Assembly (NCBI GenBank): GCA_018417955.1
Contig: JACTVC010000026.1
Span: forward strand, 434,001-498,000
Length of the DNA: 64,000 bases
Reading direction: 5' to 3'
DNA from: Laccaria trichodermophora
Lineage: Eukaryota; Basidiomycota; Agaricomycetes; Agaricales; Hydnangiaceae
The position numbers and the translations under genes are program-made. This document shows positions 45,798 through 56,628 of the stretch, piece by piece. The number at the start of each line of letters is the position of its first letter. Position 1 is the stretch's first letter. The notes below the pieces were generated by a model. The model made no database searches, was not told the DNA's origin, and saw only the letters and a list, made by a program, of their open reading frames with translations.

Positions 45798-47628
45798 TCT
45801 CCTTTTGTTTTTGATAAAGCAAAGACTTGAAAGTTTAGTGATCTACGGGATCATTTATTTAAACAAAAGTTTAAATTTTAAAAACCACTAGCGTTTGAAG
45901 CAATTTAAATACTAGTGCAGAGCCGTTCACCACAACACCAAAAATCAGACAAACAGCGAATTCTATTAAAGCAGGGGAATCATCAGGTTTACCACCTCCA
46001 CGTAATGAAAAGCTAAGCAACCTGTACCAACAGTAGTGCAAAGGTTTCCGTTAAGAACAGAGACAGTATCCCAACCACCTCCTTGCATGATTCGTAGAAA
46101 AACTGTTAGGGCATCTGATAATATAAACCTGAACTCGTTAGCCCAAAGAAATATTACAAATATGCCAGATATTACCCAAGATGAAGCTCCTGCCACTGGA
46201 GGCAGAAGATCGTCTAGACCGATGCCATTGCCAGGCTCCTGAGGAGCCCCTAACTTTGACAAGGAAAAACCCATTGAGCTGTTAAGATTCATTGACCAGA
46301 TGGAGGACTTGTTCACAGAGCATGGTATTGATGATGATGAAGAAAAGAAGAAACAATTAGGAAGATATACAGACCAAATGACGGAATTTGAATGGCGAGC
46401 GTTCGACACGTTTGCTCCTGGAGTTGAATACACGGAGTTTAAACAGGCGTTGATCAATGACTATCCAGAGGCAAAGAATGCTGGAAAAGGAACACTAGCA
46501 AATTTGAGAAAAATTTGTAAAGACCATCAGCGGATTGATATTGATGACATTGTTGCACTTAAAAACCTCACTAGAGGTTTCCGAGCAGAACAAAAATTGC
46601 TTTTGATGCCACCTGCATTGGTGAGCAACAGAGAATTGGTAGATCTGTTTTTAGGATGTCTAAGGGATAGTTTCTGAGGACAAGTGGAGGGAAGTCTCAA
46701 TATTAAGCTTTCCCGAGATAAAGGAAAAGCGGTCGATGGAAAAGAACGCCATCTAGAAGATCCGTACTCTATTTTAGATGTAATTGAGATGGCTGAGACT
46801 ATTGCAGGACATGCACAAGGGATTAGCTCTTCAAGTAATAACCAAGTTGTTGTCAATACAACAGAAACACAGACTACATGAGAATCCCATGTGCATACTT
46901 CTCCAGTACATAGTGTCAAGCTAGAAGATGATATCCAAGAATTAAATCAGAAAGTTGCATTGCTTATGGATAAAATCACTTCGAGTGAAAAAGCACAAAT
47001 GAGTGCCTTCCAAGCATCTAGACAAGAAATGAATAAATTAACAGAGACTCTAATGACCCAGCATGTCACCTCAGCACCAACCATGAGGCAGACACAGCCT
47101 ACTTGGAAAATGGGTTCAGATGGCTGCTGGTACTGTGAAGAATTGGGGCATATTGCAATGAATTGTCCTCATAGGGAAGAACATATTAGAACAGGAAAAA
47201 TTAAAATGTCCAGTCATAAAATGTTCTTTGCACTCACAGGTCAACCAGTACCTAGAGGATCAAATGGAAAATCTGCTAAGATGATTGTTGAGGAAGCTAG
47301 CAACAAAGATATGATGGCGCAAAGCAATATGTTTGCATCACCCGAAGAAATTTACACTCAGAACAGTGGAGAGCCAGGTATCGTTCAGTTGGGAATAGAT
47401 TCCCGAGTTAAATCGGTCTACACCCACCAGATTAGAGATTCAAGAGATGACCTCTTAGATAAAATGGCTACTCAGATTGATACATTGTTGGGTAAAAATG
47501 TGCCAGTACAGATGGCACGTCCCTCAGCACAAGAAGTTGACATAGTCAACAATATGAAAAACATTCTGTCATATTTTGAGGGACAGCAAGGTCAAGGTCA
47601 AGAAACTGCAAGTTATGTAGCTACTAGA

Positions 47629-49795
47629 GAGGTCTTTACCTTGCCCAGGTTAATCCATATGGAATCCATGTGGAATCCATGGAATCCATCACCAATTCCA
47701 TGTGGAATCCATGGAAGGAATCTTGGCTGAGACCACAGCCAATTTGTTGTTCCATGGACATCATGGATTCCATGTGGAATGATCATGGAATGGTCAATTC
47801 CATATGGAATCCATTGCCATTCCACCTGGATTCCACTGAATTCCATATGGAACTTAGGCATATCCACCATGGATTCCATGGAACAAGTCCATATGGATTC
47901 CATGGAGCAGTTCATATGGATTCCATGGAAGGAATTAATGACCATTATACCATTAGAATACATATAGATATAGGATTTATAGTGTCCTTACTATATTTAA
48001 GTAAAAATAAAATTTTTGCATCTGAGAGAATTGAACCCACAACATCGTGAATAGAAGCAGCAATCTAACCACCTGAGCCACACCAGCTTTGTTACAAGGT
48101 AAACTAAAGGTCTGTATATAGCATCGTTTGTCATGTGGCGTCTCAAACGTGACAGTTATGGCTGTCGCGTTGCCACGTCGTTTCTTTCTTTCACCACCAC
48201 CACCACCATCCACGCCACCGTCTCAAGCCACAACTGCCCGCGACAACGACGTCGACAACGCCGACAACGATGCCGACAACGATGACAACAACGACAACAA
48301 CGCTGGCGACGATGCCAACAACGACGCTGACGACAACCACGGATGGGTGGGAACAACGGCGAGCAGAAAGCCCAGGTAAGCCAGCGGCGTGGCAACCAGA
48401 TGACGGACGACGACGAATGTCGTCGTCCGTCATTTCATTCCACTCGCGAACAAACCACCCCACCCATTGAGCTGACCCAAACCACAGGTGCCACGTGGTG
48501 ACGTGGCAGATCCACCACCACACCACGCCGACGTCAACGACACCCGCGACCAAGGACGACTGCCCACGGACGTCAACGACCGCCCACGAAGACGACACGA
48601 CCGCCCACGCAGACGACACAAAGACGACGCGACCACCCACGAAGACGATGCGAACGCCCACAAAGACGACACGAAGACGACGCGATGACACAAAGATGAC
48701 ACAACGACACGACCGCCCACGAAGACGATGTGACCGCCCACGAAGACAACGCAACAACGCGAAGACAACGCAACAATGACGCGACGACCCACGACGATGA
48801 TGCGACCGCCCACGAAGACAACACAACAACGCGAAGACAACGCGACAACAACGCGACGACCCACGACGACGATGCGACCGCCCACGAAGACAACACAACA
48901 ACGCGAAGACAACGCGACAACAACGCGACGACCCACGACGACGATGCGACCGCCCACGAAGACAACGCGACTGCCCATGCCACGACTGCCCACGCCAAAA
49001 CGAGCCCACCGCCCACAAACGTGGACCCAGAGCACCCACGCATGGAGGATTCCGCTCGCGTGAACAGAAATGGGCAACGACGAGCCCAGGTAAGCTCCCC
49101 CTCCCTCCAACATCCCTCACCACCACCCCTCCATCATTCACCCTCCCTTCATTGCTCCCCCTCCCTTCATTGCTCCCCCTCCCTCTGTTGCTCCCCCTCC
49201 CTCTGTTGCTCCCCCTCCCATTTCTCCCCCTCCCTCCATTGCTCCCCCTCCATCCATTCCCACCTCTCCCTTCACCACTCCCTCTCTCCTCCATCACTCC
49301 TTCCCCCTCCCTCCCCCCTCCCTCCCCCTCACTCTACTACATCCTCCCCCTCCATCACTTCCCCCTGTCTTCCCCCCTCCCTTAGATATTGAGAATAGTA
49401 AACATAAATTGTGTAGTCTATTTAATACATTTCATTTTTTCCTGCTAAGCTATGACTCATGAATGTAGAAACCATGATTACATGATGTGAACTTAGAATT
49501 ATTTCATAAAGTCATTCCATGTGGATTCCATATGGAGTCCATATGAATTCCACCCTTAAAATGGTATAGAACATATAGAATAGAGTATGGAATCCATCCC
49601 CCATTCCATGGAATCCATCCCCCAAAGTCATGGAATCCATCAGCCATTCCATGGAATCCATCCCCCAAAGTCATGGAATCCATCAGCCATTCCATGGAAT
49701 CCATCCCCCATTCCATGGAATCCATCTGGAATTTGTGCAGTCCACCCCCCATTCCATCCATTCCATATGGATTAACCCGGGGAGGGTAAAGTACT
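47629..49795 (+). mobile_element. Element E, non-autonomous KDZ-like element in Gypsy-1 gag
   Basis: Starts GAGGTCTTTACC and ends GGTAAAGTACT. GCTACTAGA is found at both borders (47620-47628 and 49796-49804); the duplication is nine bases or, if the element ends in TGC like its relatives, the seven bases TACTAGA. Both arms carry TTCCATGGAATCC words. The interior holds a tRNA-like module, the leader also found before the KDZ low-complexity gene, a long ACG/CCC-type triplet-rich stretch (48230-49050) and a pyrimidine tract (49090-49380). Long open frames here reflect composition only. Confidence 0.8.
48017..48091 (-). other. tRNA-like module in element E
   Basis: Minus strand TGGCTCAGGTGGTTAGA (A-box fit) and GGTTCAATTCTC (near B-box). 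Same position and orientation as in G and in the autonomous KDZ element. Confidence 0.55.
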
Positions 49796-51662
49796 GCTAC
49801 TAGACACAGTCAAGCTGATACTCAAGGACAGCAGGGTTTCTCGTAGGTTCAAGGATTGAGCGGTCTGGTAGAAATGCGGTTAATACCAGAAGTAAGAAAG
49901 CTCTTGAGAACCAAACTACAGCCAAAAATCACAGACAATTAGCAGAATTTGAAGATTCTGATGATGAACTAGAAGAAGTAGAAACAGAAGAAGTGGACGA
50001 AGTGGAGGAAGAAATTCCTCCGGTAATAATTAAGAAAACCCAGAAAGCTAAACCGAAACCGAAAGAGAAGCCTAAACCCCTTCTCCCAAGGGATGATGAA
50101 GAGGAGGATCCAGTGCCTAGGCATAAACAGTTACCATACCTGAATATTCCCGACCTGAATGATCCAAGACAAAAAGCAGACATAAAGACCGATTATTTTG
50201 AGCCAATTCTTGATACTGAGAAAAGACCTGTTTCTTATAAAAACCAAGCTCCTATTGAGAATCTGACACATGAGAGGGAAGCCTTAGCAAATCTATATAA
50301 TGCGCCAGTCACTTTGACAGCAGAGACTTTGATAAGCATTTCCCTGGGTATTAGACAAGACTTAATAAAAGCTTTATCTAAGAAAAGGATGCCAGTACAA
50401 CAAGCCCAGAATAGAAAAGTCACGATGATGGAAGAACCTGACATTGATGCGATACCATTGAAGCCTACAAAATATGAATTAGAGGCAGATGCAATATCCA
50501 TAAATGACTTGAACATAAAAGCAGTTTTTACTGTGACAACGAAAGATGAAGGGAATGTGCCGAAGGGGTCTATTGTAATCAGTGATCCAGTAGCGCAATA
50601 CCTGCAGAGTTTAGACACCCATCAGAGAAACCGAAGCAGATCTATGTTGCAAAAGAATCTCATGCATTAAGAACTGTGTTTCCTGTAATTAATAGAATGG
50701 GACAGATTGAGTGCTTGTTAGATGCTGGTTCTCAGATTATTGCCATGGATGTGGAAGTAGCTAAGAAATTGGCTATCTTGTGGGATCCAGACATAAAAAT
50801 TCAAATGCAGAGTGCAAACAGGACAGTTGAGCAGACCCTGGGTCTAGCTAAGAATGTACCTTTTGTCTTTGGGAATATAACAGTGTACTTGCAAGTCCAT
50901 ATCATCACTGACCCTGCATATAAAGTACTGTTGGGCAGACCGTTTGATGTATTGATGGAGAGCACTGTACAAAATTATAAAGACAGGGGACAAACTCTTA
51001 TCATAGCAGATCCTAATTCAACACAACGATGTGTGTTACCTACTTATGAAAGAGGAAGGCCACCAGTTGTAATGAAAGCAGAAATTCCTAAGCTATCTGA
51101 GGATTTTCGGTCTTCTATGAATTGATTGAAGATCAAGGAGAGATCGCTATAACCTTAGTCGATAATGGTAATGGTGGTTTTGAATGTGACTCATACACAT
51201 TACCAGGAAATGGAAAATTTGAGCAAGATGAGTTGAGAAATCTCTATTTGCTTCAAACTTTAAGAGATAAACATGTGGGAGAAAAAGACTGCCCTGCACT
51301 TGTAAATTACTTAGGAAAATGTTTCTCTGAGGAAAATTTAAAGTTGGGGGGAAGTCAAAATGTTGAAACCATGATGAATGTCATTTATGACCATGAGGAT
51401 AAAGCAGCACCTAAGGAAAGGAAAGAGGGTCCTGTAGAAACTAGAGAGTGCTTTGTCACAAAGAAATATAAGCCTGTTGCACAGAAAATCAGGCCTGTAT
51501 ACCAAGATCTCCCTGATAAATTCAGAATAATTCGTGATATTAAGGGGAATCCTCTAGATACACTCCCTAAACTGAATAGGACACCTCCTGACTTTGTACC
51601 TACAGGTCGCTACACTGAAGAAAGAAAGGAACAATTTGACAAAGTCCACAGTGGTGACTTTT

Positions 51663-54600
51663 GCAATACTTTCCATTCCTCCACTGATTCCTACCGGATT
51701 CCGTAGATTCCAGCTGGAATCCTAGAATTCCGGCTGGAATCCTGGAATTCCGCAGAATTCCAGGAATTCCATGGATTCTGGCCGGAATTGACAGGAATCC
51801 GACTGGAATAGACAGAAATTTCAGTACAAATCTATACTTCTCGATTCCCCCTACAATTCCACTTTAGCTAGATGTCATATGACTTAATCTGCACTTATCA
51901 GACTGGTGGCTACCACTTTTATCATAATACCAAGGCATATGCCTAGAGCTAAATATCTATATCTCAAGCATAATTATGAAAGGCCTTTCATTTGACTTGC
52001 TTATGTCTCTCATTCATTTAAATGCTGGGCTTCACTCATAAGTTGTAGGAGAATTACCCTTGTGAATTTCATAAAGGTGGCTGGCAATTTCATTGCAGAT
52101 TTTCATAGTTATCTCTCAGTATTTCATTCTGAATTTCATATTTATCCCCACTGCTTTCATTGCGACTTTTCATTACTCAGCTCTCAATATTTCATTCTGA
52201 ATTTCATATTTATCCCCACTGTTTTCATTGTGACTTTTCATTCTTCAGCTCTCAAGATTTCATTCTGAATTTCATACTTATCCCCACTGCTTTCATTGCG
52301 ACTTTTCATTATTCAGCTGACAGAATTTCATATTTACCCCCACTGCTTTCATTGCGACTTTTCATTATTCAGCTCTCAGCATTTCATTCTGAATTTCATA
52401 TTTATCCCCACTGTTTTCATTGCGACTTTTCATATTTACCCTCAATATTTTCATTGGGATTTTTCAGATGTATCCCACATGTCAGGGTCCATGCAATGGG
52501 CTTCCATGGAAGTGGTCACATGACCAGTTACCAAAAATGGTCAAAAAACAAAAGTTGTAGCCATACAGTGTAGCTTCCCAAATATGTTTGAATTGTATTC
52601 TGAAGTGCTCCCATTGTGGAGATATCAGGTAAAGGAATGTCAAAAGTGTCATGTTTTTTTTTGTATTTTGTGTTTTTCTCTATGAAAACAAAACCAAATA
52701 ACATGATTTCAGTATATTTAGAAAGCTAAAAGAAAAGGCTACAATTATTGTATTGTGGGAAAAATGACCAAAAAAGGAAGGTGCATGCCCTACTATAACA
52801 GTCAGATATCTGACAACAAAAAAGTCGGACTTATACTACACAGTTTATTGATGCACTATAAAAGACTACAAAAGTTGCACTTAGACTACAAAGTTAGGGT
52901 TAGGGCCAAAAGGTTATCTTGACTACAAAGCTTGTAGTGTTTTCTTTTTGAGACTACAAAAGTTTGTAGTGTGTGCTTTTTCATTAGAAAAGTTTGTAGT
53001 GTCCGCTTTTTGAGACTACAAAAGTTTGTAGTGTGCGCTTTTTCATTAAAAAAGTTTGTAGTGTCCACTTTTTCATTAGAAGAGTTTGTAGTGTCTGCCT
53101 TTTCATTTAAAAAAGTTTGTAGTTGACATGTAGTTTAAGGTGTCTTTGGCCCTATCTATGTCATGGGATGAGGTTGAAGGATTGCCAGTGGTGCAGCATT
53201 GGTATTTGACATCATGCACAAGTTGTCTTTCACAGTAGGAAAGGCCATTGATACCTGTTGTGCTATCTGAAAACATAATTGTGAGTTCATATGGAAATAT
53301 GGCTGAAGGATTGACATCACTGTATATATCATCAGTTTCTCGCATCATGCCCAAGGTGTCTTTCAAGCTAGAGAAGGCTATTCATGTTGATATCTACCCA
53401 AGACATGGTCAGCTTGCAACATGACCTGACTTAAAGACACCTCAAAGGATGAATCAGCCCATTATATATAACAGCTAGAGAAGGCTATTTATGTTAATAT
53501 CTACTCAATACATGGTCAACTTAGAACATGACCTAGAACACCTCAAAGGGTGAATCAGCCCATCATCCTACAGCCCTCAAAGAGCTGTATCAAAGTTGAC
53601 TATGTTTGGGACAGGCCAGTAGCTATCAATGTGAAAGCAGACAGTGTAAAAGCCCACTTGGGCATCAAGTCAAAAACTCATGATATCATGTCAATCCTTC
53701 AGCCACAGTGCATGATGTCAAATACTAATGCTGCAGCACTGGCAATCCTTCAACCTCATCCCATAACATAGATAGGGCCAAAGACACCCTAAACTACATG
53801 TCAACTACAAACTTTTTTAAATGAAAAGGAGAACACTACAAACTTTTCTAATGAAAAAGCACACACTACAAACTTTTGTAGTCTCAAAAAGTGGACACTA
53901 CACACTTTTCTAATGAAAAAGTGCACACTACAAACTTTTCTAATGAAAAGGCTCAACACTACAAACTTTGTAGTCAAGATAACCTTTTGGCCCTAACCCT
54001 AACTTTGTAGTCTAAGTGCAACTTTTGTAGTCTTTTATAGTGCATCAGTAAACTGTGTAGTATAAGTCCGACTTTTTTGTTGTCATATATCTGACTGTTA
54101 TAGTAGGGCATGCACCTTCCTTTTTTGGTCATTTTTCCCACAATACAATAATTGTAGCCTTTTCTTTTAGCTTTCTAAATATACTGAAATCATGTTATTT
54201 GGTTTTGTTTTCATAGAGAAAAACACAAAATACAAAAAAAAACATGACACTTTTGACATTCCTTTACCTGATATCTCCACAATGGGAGCACTTCAGAATA
54301 CAATTCAAACATATTTGGGAAGCTACACTGTATGGCTACAACTTTTGTTTTTTGACCATTTTTGGTAACTGGTCATGTGACCACTTCCATGGAAGCCCAT
54401 TGCATGGACCCTGACATGTGGGATACATCTGAAAAATCCCAATGAAAATATTGAGGGTAAATATGAAAAGTCGCAATGAAAACAGTGGGGATAAATATGA
54501 AATTCAGAATGAAATGCTGAGAGCTGAATAATGAAAAGTCGCAATGAAAGCAGTGGGGGTAAATATGAAATTCAGAATGAAATTCTGTCAGCTGAATAAT

Positions 54601-56526
54601 GAAAAGTTGCAATGAAAGCAGTGGGAATAAATATGAAATTCAGAATGAAATACTGAGAGCTGAATAATGAAAAGTCACAATGAAAGCAGTGGGGGTAAAT
54701 ATGAAATTCAGAATGAAATATTGAGAGCTGAATAATGAAAAGTCGCAATGAAAGCAGTGGGGATAAGTATGAAATTCAGAATGAAATATTGAGAGCTGAA
54801 GAATGAAAAGTCACAATGAAAACAGTGGGGATAAATATGAAATTCAGAATGAAATATTGAGAGCTGAGTAATGAAAAGTTGCAATGAAAGCAGTGGGGAT
54901 AAATATGAAATTCAGAATGAAATACTGAGAGATAGGTATAAAAATCTGCAATGAAATTGCCAGCCACCTTTATGAAATTCACAAGGGTAATTCTCCTACA
55001 ACTTATGAGTGAAGCCCAGCATTTAAATGAATGAGAGACATAAGCAAGTCAAATGAAAGGCCTTTCATAATTATGCTTGAGATATAGATATTTAGCTCTA
55101 GGCATATGCCTTGGTATTATGATAAACACTGGTAGCCACTAGTGCTTATCAAGACCTCCTGAATTACTTGTGTAATGCAGTCAGTCAATCTATTATTCTA
55201 TTCTATGCTGATAACTTAAACTTAGGAATTGCTTATGATATTCAAATTTGAACATAAATAATTCAGGTGTATTCACTAGAATTACATGAGATTATTCTAC
55301 TACAAAATTATCTTACTACATAGAGTGTTAAAGGGAGGGGGGAGGGATGAAAGGGAGGGGGAGAGGGGTGAAGGAGAGAGGGGTGATGGGAGAGGGAGTG
55401 ATGGGGAGAGGTGGTGGGGAGTGATGGAGAGGGGAGGGAGTGGTGGAGGAGGGGGGGAGTGATGGAGGGGAGGGAGTGAGGGAGAGAGGGGGGAGGGAGG
55501 GAAAGAGGGGGGGGAATGGAGAGAGAGGGGGCATGGAGGGAGGGAAGAGGGACAGAGGGAGGGAAGAAGGATGGAGGGAGGGAAGGAGGGAGGGAGGGAA
55601 GAGAGGGAGGGTGGATGGAGTGGTGGGGACTGATGGAGGGGGGACGTCGTCGTCGTCGTCCGTTGACGTGGGCGTTGTCTGCTAACGTCGTCGTCGTCGT
55701 CCGCTTATGTGGTCGTTTTCCGCTGACGTGGGCGTCGTCATCCGCTGACGTCGCTGTCGTTGTCCGTTGACGTGGGCGTCGTCTGTTGATGTGGTGGCGG
55801 TCCGTTGACGTGGTGGTGCGTGGGTCGTCTGTTCGCGTGGCCCTCCGTTGACGTGGTGGGGCGCTGACGTGCTGTCCATCCCTCGTTGTGGGCGTGGTCG
55901 TCGTTGCGTTGTCGTTGTCGCGTCACCGTCGTGTGGTGTTGTGGTTGTTGCGTTGGTCGCCGTCGTGTCGCATCGTCGCGTCGTTGTGTCGCGTTGTTGT
56001 TGGGTTGTTGTTGGATCGCGTTTTGGTGAGTTAGTGGGGTGGGTTGGGATGGAGGAGGGGGGGGGACTCACCTTTGAATGACGACAAACGACGACATCAT
56101 CGTCGTTCGTCATTTGGTTGCCACGTTGCTATCAGCGACGTGGCATCGGTGACGTGGCATTCCCGTGTTTGGTGGTCGTGGTTGCCGGTTGACGAGCGTT
56201 GTGGGTGGTGGTGACCACAGGTGATGGTGGTGACGTGGCGATGGGTGGGCGTTGTCGACGATGGTGGTGGTTGAGATGAGAGAGTGGGTTGTTTGTTTCG
56301 TTTGCCGACGCTTGATTTGGGCATCAGAAATTCCATTCCGTCTCGTTCCGTGGCTATTCCTTCCGGTTGATCACCGGAATTCATTCCGGCGGAATTTGAA
56401 TTACATTCAAAATTCCGCGGAATTGTTTGATCAATTTGGCAGGGCCCTCTGCCAAATTTGATTCCTCCGGAATTCCAGGAATTCCACGGATTCCGGCAGG
56501 AATCAGTGGAGGACAATAAAGACCTC
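51663..56526 (+). mobile_element. Element X, second copy of Y, carrying foldback element C
   Basis: Starts GCAATACTTTCCATTCC (51663), ends GGACAATAAAGACCTC (56526). Without element C and its duplication it is about 1613 bp, close to Y (1604 bp). Left flank is Gypsy-1 protease/pol. The right flank (TACATGAGGCAG...) reads on toward the KDZ gene. By eye most differences from Y are CpG transitions (for example GACGAC/GACGAT, GGGACGG/GGGATGG). Confidence 0.75.
51901..55144. mobile_element. Foldback element C (3244 bp), inverse copy of B
   Basis: Starts GACTGGTGGCTACCA and ends in the complement of CACTAGTGGCTACCA. Target duplication CTTATCA at 51894-51900 and 55145-55151. The same locus without the element is present in copy Y (29955-29990, minus), where CTTATCA occurs once. 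Same length as B and no differences noticed in the parts compared. Confidence 0.9.
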
Positions 56527-56628
56527 TACATGAGGCAGATATACCCTGATCAGGAAACTGTACATGAGGGAGATATAACAGTTGCAAATTTACTGGTAAT
56601 CTGTTGACCATCAACATCAAGGACCATC

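Larger units (their letters stand above)
34155..51662 (+). mobile_element. Gypsy-1, proximal half: 5' LTR, PBS, gag and protease (with nested elements)
   Basis: 5' LTR starts TGATACGGGTG at 34155 and ends CATATCA at 45777; the ends TGATAY and ATATCA are mutually inverted. Gypsy-2 (34905-44840) sits inside the LTR and element E inside gag. The internal region starts with a primer binding site at 45780. Coding is lost exactly at element X, at FDKVHSGDF, where pol would continue LWPEE; that continuation is at 28578 on the other strand. Confidence 0.78.
46000..51662 (+). pseudogene. Gypsy-1 gag-protease (three TGA, frameshifts, element E inserted)
   Basis: Gag keeps one frame over about 46036-47619 apart from TGA at 46240, 46675 and 46879. 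It includes FIDQMEDLFTEHGIDDDEEK, LGRYTDQMTEFEWRAF, a coiled coil (DIQELNQKVALLMDKITSSE) and a zinc knuckle (CWYCEELGHIAMNC). Element E interrupts it after SYVATR. Downstream, 49850-50670 is an acidic/basic linker (KPKPKEKPKPLLPRDDEEED). A one-base shift near 50620 leads to the protease (TVFPVINRMGQIECLLDAGS, with LDAGS as the active site, and KVLLGRPFDVL). A second shift near 51115 leads to the start of pol (YKPVAQKIRPVYQDLPDKF), ending at element X. The first bases of gag, before 46036, are in another frame. Confidence 0.82.

Noticed and set aside
48191..49297. Long minus-strand open frame in element E, and similar frames at 29142-29816 and 55682-56113
   Set aside because: Triplet-repeat and pyrimidine-tract composition keeps several frames open at once; no start context, introns or domain supports a protein.
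51123..51125. A seventeenth in-frame TGA in Gypsy-1 protease/pol
   Set aside because: The coding frame changes by one base just before it, so this TGA follows a frameshift and is not a nonsense mutation in the true frame.
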